This document shows, one piece after another, positions 1 to 7,545 of a stretch of 34,677 nt of DNA. The DNA comes from Streptomyces sp. MBT65. GTDB lineage: Bacteria; Actinomycetota; Actinomycetes; Streptomycetales; Streptomycetaceae. The stretch is from contig NZ_JAENRY010000062.1 of the NCBI RefSeq assembly GCF_016612545.1, forward strand, positions 1-34,677, read 5' to 3'. Position numbers and translations under genes: made by a program. A model generated the notes under the pieces. It searched no databases. It was not told where the DNA came from and worked only from the letters and a program-made list of their open reading frames with translations. Each line of letters opens with the position of its first letter. Within the stretch, counting starts at the first letter, position 1.

Positions 1-65
1 TGGCAGGCCTCGGCGGCGGCCCGGGCCACGCCGGGGGCGCACCGGGCCGCCGCCGAGGCCTGCCA
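1..65. repeat. Perfect inverted repeat, 24-bp arms, inside a coding region
   Basis: Bases 1-24 are the exact reverse complement of bases 42-65, separated by a 17-base spacer (25-41). Because the left arm begins at the window edge, the repeat may extend further left. The arms are translated as Ala-rich segments of the PP2C-like protein. Confidence 0.9.
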
Positions 66-720
66 CTGGATCGGGCGGGCGGTGGGGCGGAGCCATGCCC
101 GTCTCGCCGAGGACATTCGCGCCGCCCGGCGCGGTGATCTCAAGTCCGGGCTGCACCGGCTCACCGACCGGAGTCTCGGCAAGCTCCGCGCCAGCGCCGC
201 CGAGCAGGGCATCGACCCCGAGGAGTACTCGGCCGGTCTGCGGTGTCTGCTGCTGCCCGCGCATCCGGAGTGCCGTACGCGAGTCTTCTTCGGGGTCGGG
301 CCCGGCGGGCTGTTCCGGCTGCGGGACGGCGAGTGGCAGGACATCGAGCCCGCCGTCGGAGACCTGGCCGGCGAGGCCGTCGTCGGCTTCGGCTCGCAGC
401 CCGCCGAGACCCCCGAGGGCGACCGGCTCACCATGGATCTTGGGATTCCGACGCCTCCGAGCCCGTACGAACCCGCCCCCGAACCGCCCCGCGAACCCTT
501 CCGCTTCCGTGCCTCCGTCGCCCGCCCGGGAGACACGCTCCTCATGTGCACGGGCGGGCTCGCGGAACCGTTGCGCGGCGAGCCCGAGCTGTCCGCCCAT
601 CTGGCGGGGCGGTGGGCTGGCGCCACCCCGCCCGGTCTCGCCGCGTTCCTCGCCGACACCCAAGTGCGGGTCAAGGGTTATGCCGACGACCGCACGGCGG
701 CGGCCGTTTGGGAGGCGTGA
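1..720 (+). CDS. PP2C-like protein phosphatase domain protein (C-terminal part)
   Basis: The reading frame is open from the first base of the window, so the gene starts upstream; the GTG at 82 is internal and no start is visible. The C-terminus looks like the end of a PP2C domain: a strand with GDTLLMCTGGLAEP, resembling the usual GD-LLL-TDGL, and a terminal ADDRTAAAVWEA, where the Asp pair fits the metal-binding DD of this family. PP2C enzymes remove phosphate from Ser/Thr; in Streptomyces many act against kinases or anti-sigma factors. The TDGL Asp is Gly here, so activity is uncertain. An inverted repeat with 24-bp arms lies in the first 65 bases of this coding sequence. The gene ends 73 bases before poxB on the same strand. 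I am moderately sure of the fold and do not know the target. Confidence 0.6.
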   Translation, partial: WQASAAARATPGAHRAAAEACHWIGRAVGRSHARLAEDIRAARRGDLKSGLHRLTDRSLGKLRASAAEQGIDPEEYSAGLRCLLLPAHPECRTRVFFGVGPGGLFRLRDGEWQDIEPAVGDLAGEAVVGFGSQPAETPEGDRLTMDLGIPTPPSPYEPAPEPPREPFRFRASVARPGDTLLMCTGGLAEPLRGEPELSAHLAGRWAGATPPGLAAFLADTQVRVKGYADDRTAAAVWEA

Positions 721-793
721 GCGCCCGGGCTGTGAATTCATGGAACCCAGAGGGATCCGCAATACATCGGAAACCGAAGGGCACGCGAGAACC

Positions 794-2536
794 ATGGCCA
801 AGCAGAACGTTGCCGAACAGTTCGTCGACATCCTCGTCCGCGCCGGAGTCAAGCGCCTCTACGGCGTCGTCGGCGACAGCCTCAACCCGGTGGTCGACGC
901 GATCCGCCGAAACTCCGCCATCGACTGGATCCACGTACGGCACGAGGAGACCGCCGCCTTCGCCGCCGGCGCGGAGGCGCAGATAACCGGGAAGCTCGCG
1001 GCCTGCGCCGGCTCCTGCGGCCCGGGCAACCTGCACCTCATCAACGGCCTCTACGACGCCCACCGTTCCATGGCCCCGGTGCTCGCCCTCGCCTCGCAGA
1101 TCCCGTCCAGCGAGATCGGCCTCGGCTACTTCCAGGAGACCCACCCGGAGCGGCTCTTCCAGGAGTGCAGTCACTACAGCGAACTCATCTCCAACCCCCA
1201 GCAGATGCCCCGCCTCCTCCAGACCGCCATCCAGCACGCGGTCGGACAGAGCGGCGTCAGCGTCGTCTCCCTCCCCGGCGACATCGCCTCCGAGCCCGCC
1301 CCGGACAAGGCCGCCGAGACCGCCCTCGTCACCTCCCGCCCCTCCGTCCGCCCCGGCGACACCGAGATCGACAAACTCGCCGAGCTGATCGACGCGGCGG
1401 ACAAGGTCACCCTGTTCTGCGGCAGCGGCGTAGCCGGCGCGCACGCCGAGGTCATGGAGTTCGCCGAGAAGATCAAGTCCCCGATCGGACACGCCCTGCG
1501 CGGCAAGGAATGGATTCAGTACGACAACCCGTACGACGTAGGCATGAGCGGTCTGCTCGGTTACGGCGCCGCCTACGAAGCCACCCACGAGTGCGATCTC
1601 CTCATCCTCATCGGCACCGACTTCCCGTACAACGCCTTCCTCCCCGACGACGTGAAGATCGCCCAGATCGACGTACGGCCCGAACGCCTCGGCCGGCGCT
1701 CGAAGTTGGACCTCGCGGTGTGGGGCGACGCGAAGGAGACGCTGCGCTGTCTCACCCCGCGGGTGCGGGCGAAGGAGGACCGGCGGTTCCTCGACCGGAT
1801 GCTCAAGAAGCACGCCGACGCGCTGGAGGGCGTCGTCAAGGCGTACACGCGCAAGGTCGACAAGCAGGTCCCGATCCATCCCGAGTACGTGGCCTCCGTA
1901 CTCGACGAACTGGCCGACGAGGACGCCGTGTTCACCGTCGACACGGGGATGTGCAATGTGTGGGCCGCCCGCTACCTCACGCCCAACGGCCGTCGCCGGG
2001 TGATCGGTTCGTTCTCGCACGGATCGATGGCGAACGCGCTGCCCATGGCGATCGGCGCGCAGTTCACCGACACCGAGCGGCAGGTCGTGTCGATGTCCGG
2101 CGACGGCGGATTCTCCATGCTGATGGGCGACTTCCTCACCCTCGTCCAGTACGACCTGCCGGTGAAGGTCGTCCTGTTCAACAACTCCTCTTTGGGAATG
2201 GTCGAGTTGGAGATGCTGGTCGCGGGTCTCCCGTCGTACGGCACCACCAACAAGAACCCCGACTTCGGTGCCGTGGCGCGCGCCTGCGGTGCCTACGGCG
2301 TGCGGGTCGAGAAGCCCAAGGATCTGGAGGGCGCGCTGAAGGCCGCCTTCAAGCACAAGGGCCCGGCCCTCGTCGACGTCGTCACCGACCCCAACGCCCT
2401 CTCCATCCCGCCGAAGATCAGCGCCGAGATGGTGACGGGCTTCGCGCTGTCGGCGTCAAAGATCGTGCTGGACGGGGGAGTCGGGCGCATGCTCCAGATG
2501 GCCCGGTCCAACATCAGGAACGTACGCGGGCTCTAA
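794..2536 (+). CDS. poxB: Pyruvate dehydrogenase (quinone) / pyruvate oxidase, ThDP-dependent
   Basis: A protein of 580 residues, the usual length for PoxB. It oxidatively decarboxylates pyruvate to acetate and CO2, passing electrons through FAD to membrane quinone (family knowledge). Visible features are the N-terminal ThDP domain with the RHEE motif (residues 49-52, activating Glu), a central FAD-binding domain (about 190-330), and the C-terminal ThDP domain with GDGG (436-439) followed by NN (463-464). The last 30 residues form an amphipathic tail resembling the membrane-binding C-terminus of E. coli PoxB. I chose ATG 794 because the protein then begins directly with the conserved VAEQFVDIL helix; an in-frame ATG at 740 would add 18 unconserved residues. 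The ribosome site is weak. The stop codon overlaps the stop of the convergent regulator gene by four bases. Acetolactate synthase and glyoxylate carboligase are less likely, given the tail and the pyruvate-oxidase-like middle. Confidence 0.9.
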   Translation: MAKQNVAEQFVDILVRAGVKRLYGVVGDSLNPVVDAIRRNSAIDWIHVRHEETAAFAAGAEAQITGKLAACAGSCGPGNLHLINGLYDAHRSMAPVLALASQIPSSEIGLGYFQETHPERLFQECSHYSELISNPQQMPRLLQTAIQHAVGQSGVSVVSLPGDIASEPAPDKAAETALVTSRPSVRPGDTEIDKLAELIDAADKVTLFCGSGVAGAHAEVMEFAEKIKSPIGHALRGKEWIQYDNPYDVGMSGLLGYGAAYEATHECDLLILIGTDFPYNAFLPDDVKIAQIDVRPERLGRRSKLDLAVWGDAKETLRCLTPRVRAKEDRRFLDRMLKKHADALEGVVKAYTRKVDKQVPIHPEYVASVLDELADEDAVFTVDTGMCNVWAARYLTPNGRRRVIGSFSHGSMANALPMAIGAQFTDTERQVVSMSGDGGFSMLMGDFLTLVQYDLPVKVVLFNNSSLGMVELEMLVAGLPSYGTTNKNPDFGAVARACGAYGVRVEKPKDLEGALKAAFKHKGPALVDVVTDPNALSIPPKISAEMVTGFALSASKIVLDGGVGRMLQMARSNIRNVRGL

Positions 2537-3603
2537 CCGTCGTACGGCGCCCAGCCGTTCGCCGCGTACCAGTAGCGCGGCAGGCCCTTGATGCTCGTCG
2601 TGCGGAACGGCTTGCCGTGGTCGTCGATGCGGAGGGTGCCGGTGCGGCCCTGGGAGGACCAGTCGAGTTCGAGGTACCAGCGGCAGTCGCAGGCCGCGGT
2701 GCGGGCCTTGACCAGCAGCACCTCGGGGTCCTGTGCGGAGACCCGGTACGGCAGGTGCGCCGCCGGGACCGGAGTGCCCAGGCTGCTCCCGGCGACCGCG
2801 CGGGCCCGGGGGCTGCGGGCGTCCAGGTCCACCCCGAAGTAGCGCGGAGCGACCTCGCCGCCGCAGCCCTGGTCCATGGCGTACACCGTGCCGTGGACGG
2901 GCGCGGCCCGACCCACGACATGGACGCGCAGCGCCTCCAGGACGACCGCCGTGGACGTCCGCCCCTGCACCGAGATCTCGACGTCCGTCTCCCGGCCGTG
3001 CACGGCGTGCTGTTTCGCCGCCCAGGCACCGGCGCCCTCCTCGGCCGGGGGCCGCGGCACCTGCGCGGGGGACGCGTCGACGACGTAGTCGTGGCCGCAA
3101 TGGAGGTCCCACACCTGGGAGTCGGCGGTCCAGGCGAGGGGAGCGGGGAGAGCACGCGGTGATGCCTTCGGCTTGGTCGTGTCGTGGGTGCGCACCGTGG
3201 ACAGGGTGCCTCCCACCGCGAGTACCGCGCACATCACGGCGACGGTGAGCGTGAGCCGCCGGCGGTACCAGGGGGTGGGCGTCGGTGCGGGGACGTCCTC
3301 CGGCACCGGTTCGGGGACCGGGTTCCCGGTGGGCCGGGGCCGCTGCCGTGCCGCCACCGCCAGGATCCAGTACCGGTGCAGCTCCAGCCGCTCCTCCGGT
3401 GTCGCCCCGCACAGCGCCGCGAACCGTTCCACGGGGGCGAAGTCGAGGGGGACCGTCTCGCCCACGCAGTAGCGGTGCAGGGTCGAGGCGTTCATGTTCA
3501 GGCGGCGGGCCAACTGGCCGTAGCTGCGGTCCGTGCGGTCCTTCAGCCGGCGCAGCAGCGCCGCGAACTCCTCGACGTCCCTGTCGTTGCCCTCGCCCGA
3601 CAC
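2533..3603 (-). CDS. Membrane-anchored helix-turn-helix (XRE-like) regulator
   Basis: A protein of 356 residues. Residues 9-75 form an XRE-type helix-turn-helix of the Streptomyces class (SYGQLARRLNMNASTLHRYCVGE), followed by a Pro-rich linker (about 89-111), one transmembrane helix (about 116-136, preceded by RRR), and an extracytoplasmic domain of about 220 residues with several Cys and a CDCRWYLELDW segment that I do not recognise. The N-out-of-membrane topology suggests that an external signal is passed to a cytoplasmic DNA-binding head, but this is inference. GTG 3603 is chosen because GGAGGGG lies 5 bases upstream and the HTH begins at once; longer in-frame starts give low-complexity Arg/Pro sequence. 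The gene is divergent from the secreted-protein gene at 3810, which it might regulate. Confidence 0.75.
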   Translation of the reverse strand: MSGEGNDRDVEEFAALLRRLKDRTDRSYGQLARRLNMNASTLHRYCVGETVPLDFAPVERFAALCGATPEERLELHRYWILAVAARQRPRPTGNPVPEPVPEDVPAPTPTPWYRRRLTLTVAVMCAVLAVGGTLSTVRTHDTTKPKASPRALPAPLAWTADSQVWDLHCGHDYVVDASPAQVPRPPAEEGAGAWAAKQHAVHGRETDVEISVQGRTSTAVVLEALRVHVVGRAAPVHGTVYAMDQGCGGEVAPRYFGVDLDARSPRARAVAGSSLGTPVPAAHLPYRVSAQDPEVLLVKARTAACDCRWYLELDWSSQGRTGTLRIDDHGKPFRTTSIKGLPRYWYAANGWAPYDG

Positions 3604-3809
3604 CGTCGCCCCTCCGCGTCGCGTCCCGGGACGGCATCCCAGGCACACCACATAAGAGGAGGTCAGCGGGGGTGGGACGGTTCCACCGTTGCGGGGTCGG
3701 TGTCGGTCGTTGCGGTCGTCCGGGTCGGGCGCCGAAGCTCTGACCGACCACGGAAACGCACCGCGGCGACCGATCACAGCACCGCACCGATCCGAAACGG
3801 GGACCCCAC

Positions 3810-4280
3810 GTGAACAGCAAGAAGGCCACGCGCCGCACCGCCCTCGCCGCCGGCCTCGCACTCGCCCTCGGGCTGGGTGTGGCGGCCCAGGCCTCCGCCG
3901 GCGCCCCGCGCTCGGTGAGCGGCTCACCGGACGACAACATCACCCGCATCGCCGACTTCTACGGCGCCTACGTCGACGCCGAGAGCGACCTCGACGGCGG
4001 CGGCGGAAAGCTCGCGCGGCAACTGCGCGCGTACTACCTCACCCCGGCCTACCTGAAGCAGCTGACGGCCTGGGAGAACAAGAACCACGCGGACAGTGTC
4101 CTCCAGGCCCAGAACACCCCCTTGAGCTGGAAGGTCACCGACAACGGCACCGCCGATTACACCGAGGCCGCCATCACCCTCACCTGGGGCGGCGGGGACA
4201 CCACGAAACTGATCGTCGACATGACCCGCACGACCCACAAGATCTTCCACATCGGCACGAAGGGGATCGGCGGCAAGTAG
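3810..4280 (+). CDS. Small secreted protein of unknown function
   Basis: A protein of 156 residues starting with GTG. It has a signal peptide: MNSKKATRRT, then a hydrophobic Ala/Leu stretch to about residue 26 and a likely cleavage after AQASA (about residue 30). The mature part of about 125 residues has no Cys and no catalytic motif that I recognise. It contains a helical segment (residues about 45-90), then strands ending in TTHKIFHIGTKG. It resembles small actinobacterial secreted proteins with a cystatin or NTF2-like fold, but I cannot assign a family. The twin Arg (RR at 8-9) lacks the rest of a Tat motif, so Sec export is more likely. The gene is divergent from the membrane-anchored HTH regulator across a 206-base intergenic region. 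Confidence 0.7.
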   Translation: MNSKKATRRTALAAGLALALGLGVAAQASAGAPRSVSGSPDDNITRIADFYGAYVDAESDLDGGGGKLARQLRAYYLTPAYLKQLTAWENKNHADSVLQAQNTPLSWKVTDNGTADYTEAAITLTWGGGDTTKLIVDMTRTTHKIFHIGTKGIGGK

Positions 4281-4452
4281 CCCCCGTAGCGGAGCCGTTC
4301 GCGGTTCCTGAGCGGCTGATTCCGGCCAGATTCGCGCAGCGTGGGTCCTACGGAGGTCCGGGGGGACCAACCGCCCCACGCCTTCGCGGACTACGGCCGG
4401 ATCGGCAGCCCCGCATCGGCAGTCGGTTCGATCGCCGGTGGTCAGGACGTCA

Positions 4453-4492
4453 CGGGGTGTCTGGTCCCGGCGCCGGGAACCGGCACACCCCG
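4453..4492 (+). terminator. Candidate long hairpin downstream of the secreted-protein gene
   Basis: CGGGGTGT (4453-4460) pairs with ACACCCCG (4485-4492). The interior continues with CTGGTCCCGG against CCGGGAACCGG with single bulges at 4478 and 4484, leaving a tight loop near 4470-4473. About 18 pairs form in all. No T-run follows, as is usual in Streptomyces. It lies about 170 bases after the stop at 4280, so a role as terminator is a guess. Confidence 0.4.
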
Positions 4493-4530
4493 GAGGGGAA
4501 CGCCCCGACCGCCCCACCCGCGTCGCATCC

Positions 4531-4559
4531 TCCGTACGGTGGCCGCTCGACCGTACGGA
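4531..4559. promoter_or_regulatory. Candidate operator: twin CCGTACGG palindromes
   Basis: TCCGTACGG (4531-4539) and CCGTACGGA (4551-4559) form a perfect inverted repeat with an 11-base spacer. Each half holds the 8-bp palindrome CCGTACGG, and the two centres are 19 bp apart, close to two helical turns. The site is about 200 bases upstream of the ATPase gene. The hexamer CGTACG is common in Streptomyces DNA, so chance is possible. Confidence 0.3.
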
Positions 4560-4754
4560 CGGCATCGCCCCCGATTCCTCCGTCCCGCCGGTCTCGGCGC
4601 AACGGTGGCCGAACACCCGGTCGTTGACAATCCGACATGACTGCCCTGTTCCCGGCGAGGGCATGGATCCCCGTGAACGTGTTCGAGCAGGAGGGAACCG
4701 GAAACCGGCGTGCAGGCGGGGGTCATGAAGAGGCAAGCACGAGGGGGCGGTCCC

Positions 4755-5207
4755 ATGGCGATCGGGGCCTCCTCGTCGAAAGCGATGGAGGACAAGGCCG
4801 ACAGCGCCGCACAACCGGCGCAGCCGCCTCAACTGAGGCGCAGACTCGGACGCGCGGACCTGCGGGCGGTGCCCGAGGCGCGCAGAGCGTTGCGTGAACT
4901 GCTACGGCACTGGGGGAGGCCGGGACGATCGGAGATAGCGGAGCTGCTCACGAGTGAACTCGTCACCAACGCGCTGATCCACACCGACCACGACGCCGTG
5001 CTCACGGCGACCGTCGGACCGGCCGGACTCCGGGTGGAGGTGAGGGACTTCGTGGCCCGCAGGCCCCGACTGCGCGTACCGGACGCCGACAACGGTACGC
5101 ACGGGCGGGGCCTGGTGCTGGTGCAGTCCCTCGCGGACGCCTGGGGGGTGTCGTCCCACGGGGTCGGCAAGTCCGTCTGGTTCGAGCTGGGTTCGGACGC
5201 GGCATGA
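4755..5207 (+). CDS. Anti-sigma-like ATP-binding protein (HATPase_c_2, RsbW-like)
   Basis: A protein of 150 residues with a GHKL ATPase fold typical of the many Streptomyces RsbW/SpoIIAB-like regulators. The N box is ELVTNALIH (residues 68-76, metal-binding Asn at 72), the G1 region is VEVRDFV (94-100) and the G2 region is HGRGLVLV (116-123). Known members bind ATP, and some sequester sigma factors or phosphorylate anti-anti-sigma factors; no partner is encoded beside it, so its target is unknown. ATG 4755 is preferred because GAGGGGG lies 7 bases upstream. ATG 4725 and GTG 4710 are in-frame alternatives with weaker sites. The first 27 residues look disordered. A strong hairpin terminator follows immediately. 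Confidence 0.8.
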   Translation: MAIGASSSKAMEDKADSAAQPAQPPQLRRRLGRADLRAVPEARRALRELLRHWGRPGRSEIAELLTSELVTNALIHTDHDAVLTATVGPAGLRVEVRDFVARRPRLRVPDADNGTHGRGLVLVQSLADAWGVSSHGVGKSVWFELGSDAA

Positions 5208-5208
5208 G

Positions 5209-5256
5209 CAACGGGACGGGGGCGGCGTCCAGTTGGATGCCGCCCCCGTCCCGTTG
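5209..5256. terminator. Strong bidirectional hairpin terminator, 18-bp perfect stem
   Basis: Bases 5209-5226 are the exact reverse complement of 5239-5256, with a 12-base loop (5227-5238) that itself holds TCCA/TGGA able to pair. It begins two bases after the stop codon of the ATPase gene and lies between two convergent genes, so it can end transcription from both sides. There is no T-tract, as is common in high-GC actinobacteria. Confidence 0.85.
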
Positions 5257-5288
5257 TCGCCCGGTCCCGGACCTCGTGGTCCCGGATC

Positions 5289-6329
5289 TCAGCCGAACTG
5301 CTGCTCCAGATCCTTGAGCTTGCGCTCCAGGGAGTCGAGCCGCGGCAGGGCCATCGTGTCGTCCTCCGCCGTGAGGTCGACGGTTATCGGGTCAGATGCC
5401 CCGCGGACTGGCTGGAGTGAGGGACGCGTGCGAACCGGCAGTTGTTCCGGCGTCGATAGGGCAGGCTCCGCGGATGCTTGTCCGGAGCCGCGCTCCAGGG
5501 CCTGCGGTTCCGAGGACCGGCCGCCGCCCCGTCCGATGAGGCCGCGCTGGCCCCGGCTTATCGCCTTGAGCTGGGCCCGCTCGATCCGCTGCTGGTCGCG
5601 GCGGCGCAGTCGGGTCTCCTCCTTCTTCGCCTTGTCCTCGCGCACCTCGTCGACCGCCTCGTCCAGGCTGCGCACGTTCTCCAGGAGCATCAGCGACCAG
5701 GCGCTGTAGGTCTCGCGGGGGGCCCGCAGCCAGCGGACGATACGGATCTGCGGGAGCGGACGCGGCACCAGACCCTGCTCGCGGAGCGCGGCCCGACGGG
5801 TCTGCTTCAGCGCGCGGTCGAACAGGACCGCGGCCGACAGCGACATGCCGGAGAAGAACTGCGGAGCGCCCGCGTGGTCGACACCCCTGGGCGCGTGCAC
5901 CCAGTTGAACCAGGCGGCCGCGGCCGCGAACGTCCACACGAGTATGCGGGAGCCGAGGGCCGCGTCACCGTGGCTGGCCTCACGCACCGCGAGGACGGAA
6001 CAGAACATGGCCGCGCCGTCGAGGCCGAACGGGACGAGGTACTCCCAGCCGTCGGTCAGGCCGAGGTTCTCCTGGCCGAAGCCGACCAGTCCGTGGAAGG
6101 AGAGTGCCGCGGCGACCGCCGCACAGCAGAACAGAAGGACGTAGGAGGCGATGCCGTATATGGCCTCCTTGCGCCTGCGGCGCTCCTCCGTGCGCTCCCA
6201 CGAGTCGTCTTTCGCGTGCTCCCCGCCGGACCGCTTGCTCCGCGCGAGCACCGCAACCGCCGCCAGCATGCCCAGGAGCAGTACGGCGCCGGGAAGCAGC
6301 CAGTTAAGCGATATGTCGGTCAGTCTCAT
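5289..6329 (-). CDS. DUF2637 multi-pass membrane protein with charged C-terminal tail
   Basis: A protein of 346 residues. About five hydrophobic helices are visible: 10-29, 56-77, 97-115, 127-146 and 157-171. A very charged linker (about 31-54) separates the first from the rest. The FGLDGAAMFCSVLAVRE and WTFAAAAAWFNWVHA segments mark the DUF2637 family, known from actinobacterial chromosomes and, in related form, from Streptomyces plasmid spread proteins; its biochemical role is unknown. From residue 175 the protein is cytoplasmic in type: a basic helix, an Arg/Glu/Lys-rich stretch (about 225-265) that could be a coiled coil, a disordered segment, and a final short leucine-spaced coil (MALPRLDSLERKLKDLEQQFG). 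ATG 6329 is chosen with AGGGAC 7 bases upstream; the longer frame start at 6386 adds 19 unlikely residues. At least three ATA codons occur, rare for this genome. Confidence 0.75.
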   Translation of the reverse strand: MRLTDISLNWLLPGAVLLLGMLAAVAVLARSKRSGGEHAKDDSWERTEERRRRKEAIYGIASYVLLFCCAAVAAALSFHGLVGFGQENLGLTDGWEYLVPFGLDGAAMFCSVLAVREASHGDAALGSRILVWTFAAAAAWFNWVHAPRGVDHAGAPQFFSGMSLSAAVLFDRALKQTRRAALREQGLVPRPLPQIRIVRWLRAPRETYSAWSLMLLENVRSLDEAVDEVREDKAKKEETRLRRRDQQRIERAQLKAISRGQRGLIGRGGGRSSEPQALERGSGQASAEPALSTPEQLPVRTRPSLQPVRGASDPITVDLTAEDDTMALPRLDSLERKLKDLEQQFG

Positions 6330-6632
6330 CTGGGGTCCCTTGCATTGGGATAGGGCGTAACGCCCGCCATAGTGGCCCAATCCCAACGGCCCTCAGGCGT
6401 TTTCGGGGCAAGAGGCCGCCAAGGAGGTGCAAGGGGATGCCCAGGGCGGCTTTCTGCTCGAACTGCCGCTTGAGGGGCGGGAGTTGAGTTCGAATAAGAC
6501 TACCCGTACGGGTGGTTCCACGGAAAGTTCCTGCGACAAGTGAGGAAGTTGTGAAGCACCTGTAACCGGGCGGGCGTCTCGTTCGCGGCCGATCCTAGCG
6601 GGCCCGGATTCGGTCCCCGCACTGAGGGTCCC
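6330..6632. other. Intergenic region upstream of the DUF2637 gene
   Basis: No gene is seen in these 303 bases. Two palindromes stand out: GGGCGT-A-ACGCCC at 6353-6365, only 24 bases upstream of the DUF2637 start, and the perfect 12-bp palindrome ACCCGTACGGGT at 6502-6513. Either could be an operator. A tRNA-like GTTCGAAT at 6488-6495 has no matching arms. Confidence 0.4.
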
Positions 6633-7481
6633 TCAACTCGCGGCGGCGGCCAGCAGTTTGGTGACCCGCTCCGCCTCGCAGGTGCGCGGGCAGGTCGGGC
6701 AGGCGTCCAACGCGTCCAGCGTGTAGTACATGCAGCAGCTCGCCCGGTCCCGGGTGGGCAGCGCCTCGCCGTTGGGGCCCGTGACCTCGCGGAACGCGGC
6801 GGAACCGACGTACGGCCTGGTCGCGCCCGGCAGCAGTCGCTCCAACTCCCGGACCGCGCGCGGCTGTTCGCCGAAGAGATCGGCGACGTACCAGATCCCC
6901 TCCACGACCTCGTCGGTCGCCATGCCCCACAGGGCGCGGCCCCGCCGTCGCATCCGCGGGCCGAAGCCGGCCAGCAGGGGTTCCATGTGCTCGGCGACCG
7001 CGGCCCGGACCTCCGCGCGCAGCGCCTCCTCGTCAGCGACCACCCGGGCACCGGGCAGCGCCGCCGCCGGGTCGCCGGGCAGGCAGGCGAAGGAGTCGGT
7101 ACGCACGACCAGGTGGCCCATGTCGAGACCCTCGGCCGTGCGGTCGTATGTGACGTGGCTCACGGGGAGTCGGGGGACCCGGCGGTGCAGGAACCAGGGG
7201 GCGGTGAACAGCAGGCAGACCGGCCAGGCGTAGCGGTGCAGACCGAAGGTGGCTATCACGTCCGGGCGGCCGGGCCGGCCGTGGTCGCGCAGGACCTGGG
7301 CGTCGTCCCGGGCGAGGAACGCCTCCAGGCCGGGTCCGCCTTCGGCGAGCTCGGCGGCCGAGGTCCAGCCGCCGCCGCTGGGGAGCGGTTGTTCCAGGGG
7401 GAGTTCGGTGATCGCGAGCCCGGGGATGACCTCGGTGAGGCGGGCGTACGAGTCCGCTACGGCCGAAGAGGGCAGGGGCAT
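6633..7481 (-). CDS. FhuF-like [2Fe-2S] ferric siderophore reductase
   Basis: A protein of 282 residues. The C-terminus carries the FhuF signature of four cysteines, C249-C250, C261 and C264 (C-C-x10-C-x2-C), which in E. coli FhuF binds an unusual [2Fe-2S] cluster; a fifth Cys is at 268. Family members reduce ferric siderophores in the cytoplasm to release iron. The middle of the protein (about 60-120) has a hydrophobic WPVCLLFTAPWFL segment that is part of the fold rather than a clear membrane helix. ATG 7481 is the only reasonable start; its ribosome site is weak. An iron box lies 29-47 bases upstream, which supports iron-repressed expression and the functional call. No siderophore biosynthesis or transport genes are in the window, so the substrate is unknown. 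Confidence 0.85.
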   Translation of the reverse strand: MPLPSSAVADSYARLTEVIPGLAITELPLEQPLPSGGGWTSAAELAEGGPGLEAFLARDDAQVLRDHGRPGRPDVIATFGLHRYAWPVCLLFTAPWFLHRRVPRLPVSHVTYDRTAEGLDMGHLVVRTDSFACLPGDPAAALPGARVVADEEALRAEVRAAVAEHMEPLLAGFGPRMRRRGRALWGMATDEVVEGIWYVADLFGEQPRAVRELERLLPGATRPYVGSAAFREVTGPNGEALPTRDRASCCMYYTLDALDACPTCPRTCEAERVTKLLAAAAS

Positions 7482-7509
7482 GCCGGAACCACCGATTCGC
7501 CGTTGGTTT

Positions 7510-7528
7510 AGAGGTAAGGCTTACCTTA
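7510..7528 (-). promoter_or_regulatory. Iron box (DmdR/IdeR-type operator)
   Basis: The 19-bp site AGAGGTAAGGCTTACCTTA holds a perfect 15-bp palindrome (AGGTAAG-G-CTTACCT, 7512-7526) and matches the known actinobacterial iron box TTAGGTTAGSCTAACCTAA at about 14 of 19 positions. It lies directly upstream of the FhuF-like gene. It also sits near the promoter of the divergent GntR gene, so it may act on both. Confidence 0.8.
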
Positions 7529-7545
7529 CCCAACCCTCCCAGGAT

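Larger units (their letters stand above)
4281..4754. other. Long intergenic region with hairpin, twin palindromes and a -35-like box
   Basis: No convincing gene is present; the short frames here lack codon bias or ribosome sites. It holds a long imperfect hairpin (4453-4492), two copies of the palindrome CCGTACGG (4532-4539 and 4551-4558), and a perfect TTGACA at 4624-4629 about 130 bases before the start of the ATPase gene. I could not find a good TANNNT at 17-18 bases from that box, so it is only a possible -35. Confidence 0.5.

Noticed and set aside
671..2356. 561-residue open frame on the minus strand opposite poxB
   Set aside because: It is an antisense shadow produced by GC-rich codons; it has no domain, and poxB is an unambiguous gene with strong motifs.
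2456..3949. 497-residue minus-strand frame overlapping the HTH regulator
   Set aside because: It is an Arg/Pro/Gly-rich out-of-frame shadow; the frame of the HTH regulator has a ribosome site, an HTH and a membrane helix.
4341..4640. 99-residue plus-strand frame in the 4281-4754 interval
   Set aside because: No ribosome site, Pro/Arg/Gly-rich translation and no recognisable domain; several other frames are equally open here.
6481..6500. tRNA-like GTTCGAAT
   Set aside because: There is no complementary T-arm stem, no acceptor stem and no anticodon arm around it.
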